This document shows, piece by piece, positions 37,084 through 62,708 of a stretch of 64,000 bases of DNA (position 1 is its first letter; each line of letters begins with the position of its first letter). The notes beneath the pieces are model-generated. The model made no database searches. It was not told the origin of the DNA and saw nothing but the letters and a program-made list of their open reading frames with translations. A program made the position numbers and the translations under genes. Source of the DNA: Branchiostoma floridae (lineage: Eukaryota > Chordata > Leptocardii > Amphioxiformes > Branchiostomatidae); the NCBI RefSeq assembly GCF_000003815.2, contig NC_049979.1, positions 15,371,240-15,435,239 of the forward strand, given 5' to 3'.

Positions 37084-40000
37084 ATGCCACGGCTCTCACT
37101 CAGACGTGTGGTGACCGGAGTCACCTTCTTGATCGTTGTGTCTCTCGGAGTATCGCTGCTGTCCGGGGACGACTCGCAGGGCGCGCAGGTGTACGCCGCA
37201 AAACGGTCACATCCACGGGCCAGAGCTATGGACATGATGAGAGACAGAGAACAGGGGCATGCGATCCAGAAAAGAAAAGCGCCAAAACAGCCAGAACCCC
37301 CAGCGGTAGACAGAAAACTTAATGCTGTCGTTCCTAAACGAGCTGACGAAGAAAAGCAGAAGTCTGGAGACCAGATCCCAAACATCGTCCACTTCTTCTG
37401 GTTAACGGATCAAGACTTCGGATTCCACCACTTACTCAGTGTGCTGAGCGCGCACAAGATGTTAGGAGCGGAGCAAATCATGTTCCACGCCGCGGCAAAA
37501 CCGAAGGGAAGATGGTGGAAGGAGGCGGAGGCTATCCCCACGCTCAGATTGGTTCCATGGGGCTCCGATGTCCCGGAGAAAGTGTCACGGCAGATGGAGG
37601 TTCGTGCCCGGTTAGAGGCCCTTATGCAGCACGGTGGGATGTACCTAGGCACGGACACCATCGCCCTCCGCCCGTTCGACGAGCTACGTCGTCTGGACTG
37701 CGTGATGGGAAGAACAGGCGACGGTCTGAGCGACCAAGTCCTTCTGGCCAGCCAAGACGCCAGTTTCCTCAAGACGTGGTACAAGACGCTTCTGCAGGGA
37801 AAGTTCAAGGAGGCGATCGAGGTGGCGGCGAAGCAGCCAGACCTCCTGCACGTGGAAGACACGAGGCTGACCAGACCGAGGTGGACGGACTGGTGGGACC
37901 TCTCCAACCTGTACCGCGAGGGGGAGACCGTGGACTTCTCCGATAGCTACGCCATCCAGCTCGCGTACGACCAGTACAACCTCGGGCACACTCCCGACAG
38001 CATCCTTACGTTAGACTCGACATTCGGCAGGATAGCCCGGACAGTTTACCACGGGGCGCAAGAACTGAAAAAGAGCGAGAAGAAGGTTGCCGAGCCGAAC
38101 ACAAACGCCGTTGTGCCAAACATCGTTCACTACCTGTGGTTCGGAGAGAGAGATTTTCAGCTCCACAACTTGATCAGCATGATGAGTGCACGGCAGCAGC
38201 TGAAGGCCCCGATCAGGTTCCACACGGACGAAGAACCGGGCGGCCGCTACTGGGCCGAGGCCAAGCTGATTGACGAGCTGACCGTCGTGGAACGCGCGGC
38301 GCCGAACGCGACTCTTGGTGAGACGGCGGAGGACGCCATACTACAGATCTTGCGCGAGGACGGAGGTATCTACCTGGATGCTGACGTCATCGTCATCAAA
38401 CCTTTTGAGAACCTGATGAAGTATGACGTCACTATGGGACGGTCCCCACGTGGGCTCAGCTTCATCACCATCATCGCTAAGAAGAAAGCCTACTTCGTCC
38501 AAAAACTACAGAAGATGAAGAGGACTCGGTCTGACGACTACGAAGAGCTGGCGTTAGACGCAGCAGTGGACAGACCCGATCTGGTCCACGTCGAAGAAAA
38601 TACTTTGTCCAGACCACGTCTAAGCGACTGGAAGGACCCGTCCCTTCTCTTTGTCGAGAATAACTCTGGCTGGTCCGATAACTTCGCCATCAAACTTTTC
38701 TACGATCTGTACGCTCAAGACCACAATCAGTACGACATCGTCAACCTACGTACGACGTTCGGTCAGATCGCGCGCTCCGTGTACTACGGCTCCCCTCGCC
38801 TCATCACGGACGGGTCGCAGCCCCGCCTGTACCCCCGGGAAGACTATGTGGTGCCTAACGTGGTCCACTATGTCTGGTTCACCTGTCATGACTTCCGCTT
38901 TCACCACCTGTTGAGCGTACTCAGCGCGCACCGCTACATCAAGCCTGACCACATCTACATCCACTCCGACTGCGCTCCCAGCGGCCACAACTGGGATGTG
39001 GCAAAGGTACATGATGGTTTCATTCACACGATAAAAACACGGAGACGTCCACGTGGTGTCCCACATTTCTATAGATAGTAAAAAAGGAAAGATCGAAGTA
39101 AATCTAAGATACGTGTAGATGCAAGTCAGTACCTGTGACTAGGAGCAAACAACTACATCCATGGCATATGTAGTATGACTATGAGCAATGAGATTACATA
39201 CATCGAGAAATGTAACTTACATTAACTCCTAAAGCAATATATGTATAATGTTTGATATGTTTTCTAGCATATATACGCGTTTTCATTTGTGTGCGTGTTT
39301 GTGTGTATAGGAGAAGATTGGGGAGATCCTGAAGGTCGTCCCTGCCGAACAGCCGGAGGAAATCTTCGGCAACCCGATCCACAACATCCCGCACAGATCG
39401 GACATCACGCGTATGGACGTCCTCCTGAAGCAGGGCGGGATCTACCTGGACTGGGACGTCTTCGCCCTCAAGTCCTTCGACCCCCTGCGAAGGTACGACT
39501 ACGTCATGGGGAACGAGATCGCCGGGCTGAACAACGGCGTCATTCTGTCCAAACCGAACGCAGAGTTCCTTAGGATTTGGTGAGTACCCGAATCTTACTT
39601 GAAAGTTGGCTAGAGATTTTGCTGATCATTTGTAATGATTACAACATTGTAGTGCCCTGCGCATATTTCTGGCAAGCGCAATTTGACCGATCCAAGACAC
39701 ATTGCCACTGAGCACTCCTATGGTGGGTCAGAGGTACCTGGAGGTCTATACAAATAACCACATGTTTTACCAAAAGGTACGACAACTACCACCACTTCGA
39801 TGACGGTAAGTGGAACTTCCACTCCGTGATGGAGCCGTGGCGCCTGGCCTCGGAGCACCCGAACCTGATCCACATGGAGCTGACGGGCCTGTCCCGCCCC
39901 GATTGGACCGACTGGTGGGACATGAAGCGGATGTGGAACGAAGACGTGCTGGAGGACTGGTCCGAGGCATATGCCATCCACTTCATCTACTCATACCACA

Positions 40001-40601
40001 ATGAGGTAGGGAGTTCTTATCCTCATGCCTGCTTTTCTTAGCTTAACGTGGGTTGTAAAAAAGCGTTTTGTCAGCCAATGGAACACATAGCACATACTCT
40101 CTGAAATGTGCAATATACAAAATGTACGACAATCAATGCTATGAACATTACATAATTAAACCATTATATAATTTTACATAATTTATATAATGTCTTTACT
40201 AACAGTCGCAGTACACGGGCATGTATGGTAAGAATTCTCAGACTCAGAGAAACAAAAGTCAAAAGGCTCCACTGGTGAGGCACACTGGGGATAATAGAGT
40301 GCAGGCAAACCAGAAAATCAATACTAAGATTTAGAAGCTAAAAATATAACGAGCTGCTAGTATACTGACAGAAAAACATGCGAGGCAATTCTATCATGTA
40401 AATTATTGATGCTAAAAAATACAAGGACACACAAAAAAAACTTATAACTGGGGTCTTTCTATGAAAGGTTATCAAGATTCAGTATCTTCACCTTCTTCCC
40501 TGCAGGAACACAACCCTGAGGACATCAAGAGGATGAGAGGAACATTTGGAGAGCTGGCCAGATGGGTTTACTATGGGCAGAAAGAGGCTATAGAGGATTA
40601 A
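37084..40601 (+). CDS. Triple-domain DXD glycosyltransferase (GT32-like), type II Golgi membrane protein
   Basis: Predicted to transfer a sugar from a nucleotide donor in the Golgi; donor and acceptor unknown. Exons: 37068-39006 (coding from 37084), 39311-39579, 39777-40005, 40506-40601; 838 residues. The open frame extends upstream to 36,784, but TTTCTTTCATACAG just before 37,068 is a good acceptor and MPRLSLRRVVTG begins a classic signal anchor (hydrophobic residues ~9-26). A basic stem follows (~30-97). Three homologous domains start at VHFFW (~98), VHYLW (~344) and VHYVW (~590), each ending (I/L)AR.VY(H/Y)G. Domain 3 has the full signature HRSDITRMDVL and YLDWDV (Asp688, Asp690) with GLNNGV. 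Domain 2 keeps YLDADV (432-434) but lacks the preceding RSD and the NN pair. Domain 1 has YLGTDT (189-191), with the first Asp replaced. Domain 3 is therefore the likely active one. It resembles the Gly_transf_sug (PF04488) family; I do not recognise a named vertebrate orthologue. Confidence 0.85.
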
Positions 40602-41294
40602 TGATGTTTTAATTTAGATAATAACTTTATATATAGTGCCATGTTGTACAAAACAAAAACTTTCTATTGTGAAACCTACAAAGGGTTTATATCAAAGATG
40701 ACTTAATGTCAATGACTGACCTGCTTTCTGAAGGAACAGGACAAATGTGATTTGGCTTTAGTTAATAAGAATGAGTTTTTATTTGTTGCATTAACTTTGA
40801 CAATGTTGACAACTACTGATGAACTTATAGCTTGTGGAAGAGGGCAATTAATCATTATGAAGTTCATAATCTCATTCCTGATGAGGAACATTTGAGAACT
40901 ACATTTGTATTTCAAAAAACAGATGATCTTTAACTGAAAAGCTAAAAATACTAAGTATTAAGTGATGTAAACCTGAACAAAAGAATGTAGTTGGTTTATT
41001 GGCAAGTTTCTCAAATCAAACAAAACATCACTAAAGACAGTTAAGTTTAGTTCTTGGGTTCAAGTGAGGTCATTCACTAGATAGATATTTATCAATTCAT
41101 CATACCTGTAATATGGCTCACTCTATCATTTATGTTACATAAATATACACTGCCCTATCATCTTACACAGTCAACCATCAAAATGGATAATAAAGCGACT
41201 TGTAAAATTATAGTTTCTATTTTCTTCATACAGAAATTCAGCACAAATATACATAGTTTGGTTTTCATCTGGTCTTTTCTTCCTGTCGTTATCT
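40602..41294. other. Convergent intergenic region
   Basis: About 690 bp between the stop codons of two genes that face each other. It must hold both 3' ends. AATAAA on the plus strand near 41,189 and its complement TTTATT near 40,778 are candidate signals, which if used would make the two transcripts overlap tail to tail. Confidence 0.5.
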
Positions 41295-44200
41295 TCACAA
41301 CACATCGCAGGATGCCAGCAGGGACTGCAGGGCCTTGGCATAGGCTGTGGAACCAGAGTAAAACACAACAAAGGTGTCATCAGGCTTGTTTAAAAATCTT
41401 ACTGCTGCTACTATTCTATATACATTGTATATGTGTGTTAGCTATAAAATCAAACAAACCTGAGTTTGAGCAACTCAATAACCCTTGGTATAGGCCTAGC
41501 ATGTAAATCAAACCAAGCATTCACACTTATCACAGACAGGGGAGGTAAAGCAAATGAGAGAAAAGTAGAAGGCCATGTCAGACAAAAAGGATTACAGGAA
41601 TTCCACAAAAGCTTTCTTCCTGTATTTTCTGAATTCCCTTTTAACTGTACTCAACACATATGGAGTCAAGCATTAACATTCCTATTAACAACGACAACGG
41701 ACAGACCTTTTGGGTTCCTATAGAACATACAGTTGTTAGCACATGTGTTGGGGTTGGTGTCCCACACAGTGGGGCCACATGAGCACAGTGGAGGAACCCT
41801 GATGTTCTGTTGTTCCACCTTCTCACACAGCCTGGCTCGCAGCGCCTCCACATATCTGGGAGGGAGACAGACATTTCAGTATCCTAAATCTTGTGATGAC
41901 TGTTGCTATGGCTACAGGGCAGGGGGTCAAAAGAGAGCAAGCCCTGTTATTGTTGTTGCAGCTGACTTCTCTACTTGTTGCCAGTGCCTGAATTTTTGGA
42001 GGCATACAATTGCTTGGGGTGAAGCACTATGTCTGTCCATCCAGTATCTATTTCAAACTACGAAGATCCCCTATTCCTCTTGAGAATTGTGTTTCTGCTT
42101 CTGTACTGGGTATATTGTCCTTGAGCATGGGACCAACAATTTACAACATACCGCCTGAAGGACTGCATCCCCTACAAGCCTCAAGTGGCAAGTTTAAAAG
42201 TGATTCCCATCAGTATACCATAGCAAGTCTTATTACCCACCTGTCCAGTTCCTTGTGTCTCTGTTCCCTCCTGCTGTCCTCCAGTGATGAGGTACTTCTG
42301 TCAGGACTCAGACGTTGTGTTGTCTCAGACGATGCCTGTTCCTGGGCCAGGGTTACAGCAAGGATCGCCTCCTCCTCCCGACGGGCAGACTCCGTCTTCT
42401 CTTTGATTCTAACGGCAAGAAAGATGTAAATTTTATCAGCTATACTCTCTTAGTGTCATACATTATTCCTTTGTTTGGTTCTTTGTCCTCATGCTATGAT
42501 GGGATTCATAGCTTTCCTAACATTCCATTCAAAGGACTTTAACCCTGACCAGAATTGGAACCTAAGACCTTGTGATTTACAGGATTGTCAGTAGTTATTC
42601 CTTGGCACATTGCTGATGGTAAAATTTGCACTATGACCTATGGAGGCAGACATGAAGCTGTTGTTCTAGGACAGGAGCCTGACCTGTTGATCCTCCTCCT
42701 GTGCTGCTCCTGCTGGGCCCGCTCCTTCACCTGGTGGCGCTCGATGTCCATGAACAGCCGTCTCGACATCCAGTACCTACTCTGCTTCTGTGGGAGGGAA
42801 CAAGAACAATCAATGGTACAAAACACACATATTACTGTCTGTGATCTTTTAGTCATCATCCTAGCTTTTACGCTTAGGCAGCCTTTTTGCTGATCATCCA
42901 GCATCTGTTTAACATCTAAGAGAGCATGAATAGTTGGTAGTACAGTTGGTGTGACTTTTCCTTTCTGTACTTCAGTGTGGAAACAAAGCACTGAACGTTT
43001 GCACTGTTAAGCCACAGCTACACTTCATAGTACTAAGAGTTGCTCACTGGAACAGTAGATGTATATGTATAAACCGATTGCCCAAACCTGAAATAAAAAG
43101 AAATAACAATAAAACACATAAATACGCTGCAGTACGGTGAGTACCATTAAGGATCAGTAGTCTAGTGTTACTCAGGCATGTGTTTCTGGACAGTAAAAGT
43201 CTTTTTCTTTTCTTCTTACCTGCTGCTGTGTCTGTAGAGCAGCTAAACCAGGTCTGACATCAAGGACTGGAGGGGAGGGGGCAGAGGTAAAGTTGGAGCT
43301 GTTATTACATGTATTCAACATTTATAACAAACTTAGCAAGTACTTGACATGGTGTACAAGACCACAAAATGCTAAAGATTTATACTTAGTATCCTCTACT
43401 GAGGAGTTAAATGGTGATAATGGCAGGTGCCTTACCTGAAGAGGAAGGTTGTTTGGAATAATGTCCTTCAAGCACATGGCTGTCCTCTGCATGAATATCT
43501 GGATGCCTGTATGTATCCTGTTCATCCTCTAGTTCTATCACCTCAGGCACTTCTTGGGAATATTGGGATTGGTGCTGAGATTAAAAAAACATAATGGTTT
43601 GTCCAATTACCTGAATTATGTGCAAGTTACGAGTTGCTAGATGAATGAACTTCAAACATTACACAAAATTGTTGGAAAAGCCCTGTATCAAACAGTTGAA
43701 GCTGGATGTTTTACTGACTCACATCTCTGGTGGATGATGCCCCCCACATACCAGCTGGGACATCATAGTCATCCTGTAAGGGAACAACAACTAATGTCAC
43801 TATCTCTGTATGTCCTACATCTGGCACAATGGCTAAGCTTACATACAAGAAAAGTGCCCAGTACAAGTATTATTCATACCAAGGCTCTAGCCAGCGTCCG
43901 TTTTTCCGTCAATTGACGGAAATTTGCTACGTGTGACGGAAATGTTTTTAAAACAATCCGTCAACCTTGACGGACAAAAAATCTTGTTGGAAGCTACAGG
44001 CAGCTTGGGGACGCTGTCCACAGTCGGAAAGTTTGTTTTGCTATTGTTATGATTGTTGACATAGTGTGTCGGCGGCCTTTCGCATACGATAATGTAATTA
44101 AAAACCTGTTTTTCAAGGTCTCAGTTCCGTCGTTCTATCCTAATTTTTGCGGTTTTTGCAACAATGGGAATTGGCTGACGGAAAAAAATTTCGAGCTGGC

Positions 44201-47200
44201 TAGAGCCCTGATTCATACTCACCAGTTACCCCGATTCTTTTGCAATCAAAGAAATTCCTACGAGTATATATAATCAGAATGAATTCAGGATTGTCATTTT
44301 GGAAGAACACATTTCAATCATTGACAAATATCGTGACAATTGGTACAAAAATATGTTATATTTTAGAAAAACTATATACATGTAATTGTTTCAACCAGAT
44401 TCTCACAGAGTGCGACTGTTGAGACCCTGTGTAGTACTCACCCCAAAATTCTCCTTCTGCACCACCTGTCTGCCGGCAAGGTTCCTCCTCGCCTGTCTGG
44501 TACCCCGTCTCACCTGGACACACATTAGGTACTTACTCACACAGGTACATTGTCACACCTACGGTCATGGTAAAATCTACTGTAAATGCAGAAATTTTCA
44601 CAGTGGTTTTATGTTCGTGGTTTTCGTGGTGGCCGCTTTACTGTGAATTTAAAACCACGCAAACACTTTTCCATGGCAGTAAGAGACTACAGTGCATGGT
44701 GCTACTGCAAACTTAAAACCACCACGAAAGTCCCATTTCCCGCTACTGCAAAATTAAATCCCCGCAAACTTGAATGCATTTACAGTAGAACAGACGACAG
44801 CTGCAGTTGCAAGATTACGTCTTAGAATTTTCCATCCCATGAACAAACTTGACAGCACTTTGAAAGCTCTGGCCTATGGACTTTTAAGAAGTCCTGGACA
44901 CTGACTTTCCTGTTCCATATCCAGATCTATTTTGCTCCAAACAACCACATTCGTAATGTGAATCGTAAATCACTGTAATTACTTATTCTTTAAAAGACTA
45001 CACAGGAAAAGAGAATGGCACTAATATTACCTTCTAAATAAGCTTCCAAGGGAAAAGATCCCCTTTTCTTTGAGCGGTATGTATTGTTTGGAATTGGATA
45101 ATTTCTCTATTACTATGTATGAACTCCCAGGCCTACTTGATGGCAGTGGATCTCAAACTGGTCCTCGTGCTTTTCCCCAGCATGGGTAGTGTTCCTGTTG
45201 ATGCCAGGCGCGATGCTGTGGGGAGAGGGCGGTGCCAGGTTCTGGTTGTGGCGGAACGGACGCCGGTCTTTCTTTGGAGTCACCCTCTCTGCAGCCAGAA
45301 CAGTCTGGTACACCATGTTCCTCTCAGAGTCTGCCTGTTTTTATGGATAAAGTTTCACCATTTGATACATAGTGGTTAAAAAAACTTAAAAAGCAAATTC
45401 TTGACTAAGCTTTATATCCTTTGACATTTAATCAAACAGTGATGAAGTAATTACTTCTTGCCTCAAACACTATTTTTGTTAGATTCAGTTGGGTCACCCG
45501 GTGTTATAATTTTCACCCTGGTAATCGCATAGTCATAAACAGTAACATCATTAAAGTAAAGAAAAATAAGGGACTGTTGCGTGACTTTGCTCAGAAAATT
45601 CTTATCAGGTAACACGTTAAGAACCTTTACCCTACTGTTAAAAAAAAAAGAAGTTTTCACAAACCACTCGCGAGTTTTCTTGTAGCTGCTGTTCCATCTT
45701 CTGGACCCTCAGCTCTTGTACCCTTCTCCGTACCTCCCTCTGGAACTGTTTAAGCCTCGCTTCTTTCTCTCTGGTAAGTCGTTGAAGTCTCTCTTCTTCA
45801 TAAACTGCCGCAAGCTACCAATATAGAAACACAGAACTGAGACACAAACATGGTAACGGCACTGAACTTTAATCCAACGCAACTTTAATCCAACACTTTT
45901 AAGAACCCATCTGTCAGTCAAAAACTAGCTCCGGTATGCAAATTCTTTTGAGTGCTGTACAAAACCAGTAAGGTATACGACTTAAAACCTAGTAAGTTTC
46001 AGCTCACAAAGATCGCATGTTGGAGCGACAAGTTAATCAATCTTCCGGTATGTTTCCATGCTGATAATCAAGCCGTGGGAGGAGGGCAGCGATTGTAATT
46101 TCAAGCAACCCCACTCTTCGTCCTCACATTACACATTAATTATCACAGTAAATATAGCGAAATATTAATAAACTGTCCATCCAACACAACCAACATGCCT
46201 TGAAGTGTCCCTCTTTAAAGTACAGGGCCAGGCTTTGTTACACAAATTCTGTTGAAATCCGAACACGCGCCATTTTGAATCATATTTCAGCACGCTCCTT
46301 CACCCCTATTTTCGAAAGTGATCACATCCAAAGGCCAGTAGGACGGATCTCACTGGCGATACCAACAGCCCCACATGGGGGACGTATTGTAGGGAGTTTG
46401 TACTGTGTTTTGCGGGTATATTTTTTGGGAACCATTCACAAACAACGTATTTTGCCACCATTTGCTTACCAAACAACGGATGAAAAATTTCATAGAACGT
46501 CATAACTGTGTAGTAGAACAGCAGAACGGATTTGCCGCTGGTTGATGCATTTTGGGGCCGTGTTTTGATCGCGGCTATCAGCAGTTTACCGACATGCCGA
46601 TTTGCCAATTTAACCTTGAGTAAGTGCCTGCCGATTGATACAAATTTGTCGCTGTAAATATGAAATCCGTAGATAAACAGCCTTGTTATATTATTGTGTT
46701 GGATTAAAGTTCCACTGGGAATAGAATCCCAAAGGACTTGCTATCAGTTACACTGTCTTTGAAATGTTATTTTCTCGCGACACAACAGAAAGTGGCAGAC
46801 CAATGGATGTGTAGCAATGGCCGGAGAAACATAGTAAACAATGCACTAAACAGTTTCCAGAATGCGCTAAAGCCCGCTTGTTTATTCATGGTTCAGTTTG
46901 GAATTTGCTGGAATGTGTTGGATTAAAGTTCAGTGCCGTTATACATGAGTTTATTGGATTCAAATCTTTACCAATATACCGTGGGTAATGTTAAGAACAG
47001 CTACACTATTACAGCAAGGCTGAGGCTAGTTGCAGTATCCACTAACACGATGCAAAACTACAAACAAAAACAAAAGTTAAGTTCCCCTTGCCCCCCTCCC
47101 CATGTTCCTTTATGATAACTCACCATAGGGTCATACGTCGGTGCAGCAGGCTGCTGCGGGCCCCCTTCTACCCATGCGCCGACCGGTACAACCTTCAGGT

Positions 47201-47264
47201 TCCTAGCAGCCATCAGAGACTGATCTATGCCATGCTGGTGGCTCTGAACTCTGGACTTGGACAT
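41295..47264 (-). CDS. CCDC15: CCDC15-like centriolar coiled-coil protein
   Basis: Human CCDC15 is a centriole inner-scaffold protein. Minus-strand exons in order: 47264-47124, 45814-45665, 45334-45137, 44513-44442, 43773-43723, 43574-43436, 43266-43220, 42787-42684, 42408-42241, 41855-41707, 41344-41295; phases agree, 422 residues. The N-terminal VVPVGAWVEG matches the vertebrate CCDC15 start. A charged coiled coil follows (LQRLTREKEARLKQFQREV), then disordered segments, a second helical stretch (RLFMDIERHQVKERAQQEQH), and a cysteine-rich C-terminus: PPLCSCGPTVWDTNPNTC, then ANNCMFYRNPKAYAKALQSL. Its spaced CxC, C and C could bind zinc (inference). It is less than half the human length (~950), so either exons are missed or the family grew in vertebrates. 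The exon 2 donor (GTTTGT) is weak. An ATG at 47,282 would add six residues. Confidence 0.8.
42530..42635 (-). mobile_element. Possible tRNA-derived SINE fragment
   Basis: Read on the minus strand, TAAATCACAAGGTCTTAGG runs into GGTTCCAATTCTGG, which resembles the anticodon-stem to T-loop part of a tRNA with a B-box (GGTTCCAATTC). It lies in an intron of the CCDC15-like gene. Degenerate, with no clear A box or tail. Confidence 0.4.
43880..44210. mobile_element. hAT-type MITE, 331 bp
   Basis: Inserted in a CCDC15 intron. Ends are CAAGGCTCTAGCCAGC and, inward from the right, CAGGGCTCTAGCCAGC, inverted repeats with one mismatch and the CA(A/G)GG start common in hAT elements. An exact 8-bp duplication ATTCATAC flanks it (43,872-43,879 and 44,211-44,218). 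Subterminal TGACGG/CCGTCA motifs recur in both orientations. No coding capacity. Confidence 0.88.
44578..44787. mobile_element. TA-flanked MITE with TACTGTAAATGCA ends (copy 2), 210 bp
   Basis: In a CCDC15 intron. Termini TACTGTAAATGCA and TGCATTTACAGTA are perfect inverted repeats of 13 bases. It matches copy 1 (27,368-27,579) over its whole length, sharing for example CATGGCAGTAAGAGACTACA. Confidence 0.85.
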
Positions 47265-48671
47265 TCTCCAGGCAAGCAACAAGTTCTCGTTTCAAAAAGC
47301 GAGCGTCCAGGAATTTGAACTGAACATAGTCACTTATTCGGAGCCTTGCGGCCTCGGCAGTGAAGGCGTTCAAGAACGTCGCCTATCACTTCTGTCAGAC
47401 ATTGCAGGGAATTTATTGGCTCCACTCCGCCCGACTGTACCTTATTAGTAGATACTAGTATTGCTAAATATTAACGCATTTTGATGCTGTAAGTAAGGAC
47501 TTATTGTACATTATAAATTCTTGATAAAGCTCCAAAATATAGCTTTGCCAAGTTGTTCTCGAGCTTCCCATCATATAAATGTTTTGTTGGAAATTCACGC
47601 CCACGGGGCTAATTGCAAACAAGGAGCTTTTATCAAAAGCTCCTTGTTGCAAATGAACAAAAATCAAATACTTGAAATGATTGAAATCAAGATAAAAGCT
47701 CCTTGATTGAATGTGGTCTAAATACATGTAAATAAACTAAATATTAACTTACAAAATTGTACATAACGTTATCTACGTTACTGCGGGGATTTGACTTCTT
47801 CTTTGAAGACAGTTGAAATGAAAAAAAAATTTTATTGGCCACCAAATTATAACGTTAGCTTTATAAGTAACGTTAATTTTATCACGACTTTTTGTATTAA
47901 TAGTGTAGATTGTTTCAGTAAAGCAAATAACATATTGCGGATGAAAAGCACTGTGGTGATTCTAAGGTTCTGAGCCAGGAGCTTTCCATTTTGAATCGCC
48001 TTGGACATCTGTTTTCTTTTTTAATCAAGTTTGCTCTTTGATCTTCTTGTCTACAGTGACAGTGACGGCCTATGCCCATGGTGCACACGTAATACACATG
48101 AACTAGTATTATTAATAAACAATACAGACAATGAGACTAGATAGGATGACAAGCCAATGCAAACCTGAATAAAGGTGTTGTTGCAAACTAGAAAGTTCAA
48201 GTCTCAAAGTCTCATTCAGCAAAGTGCTGTTTTGCCTTGGCATATTTTAATCGGAATCACATACTCGTCATAGCATTTGTTATGTTATGTTACGTGAGCC
48301 GGAAACCAGATCCTTCCGTGGATGGAGCACATTTCTGTTATCATTAACTATGAAGCGTTGCAAATCTCTTACTGAGACCAGGTGGGTTATTAGGATACAC
48401 AAACAACATCATCGTCAAGTGACATGGGCAAGCCTTGCCGCATCAGGTATCTAATGACATTGACACAGTTCGATGCTTTTGTAAAAACACATCCAACATG
48501 TCCAAATGGTACTACCTGGAGCGAGCGCAACTTATTTGCATGACAAAGTGAGCGGTGACATTTGGGTCGCACCTTGTTGGCACACCTTTGTTGTGGGCGT
48601 GGCGGGGGGCCGCGCAGTTTATCGGTTGCTATGCGACAGGTTAATCACGTGGGTCAATTTGCATAATCAAG
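47265..48671. promoter_or_regulatory. Divergent intergenic region between CCDC15 and TMEM145
   Basis: About 1.4 kb separates two head-to-head starts. Near the TMEM145 end lie a CACGTG E-box (about 48,646-48,651), an octamer-like ATTTGCAT (48,656-48,663) and CAAGATGGCCG at the start codon, a partial YY1-type motif. A perfect hairpin lies at 47,618-47,648. The region is far from both starts over much of its length, so shared control is possible but unproven. Confidence 0.4.
47618..47648. repeat. Perfect 14-bp hairpin
   Basis: AACAAGGAGCTTTT and its exact complement AAAAGCTCCTTGTT are separated by three bases. A third half-copy, AAAAGCTCCTTG, follows at about 47,695-47,706. Flanking TTGCAA/TTGCAAA extends the pairing imperfectly. 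Confidence 0.85.

Positions 48672-62708
<14,037 letters not shown>

Noticed and set aside
46306..46608. 100-codon minus-strand frame starting MANRHVGKLL
   Set aside because: It lies in intron 1 of the CCDC15-like gene. The start looks faintly like a mitochondrial leader, but no downstream exon or family match could be found.
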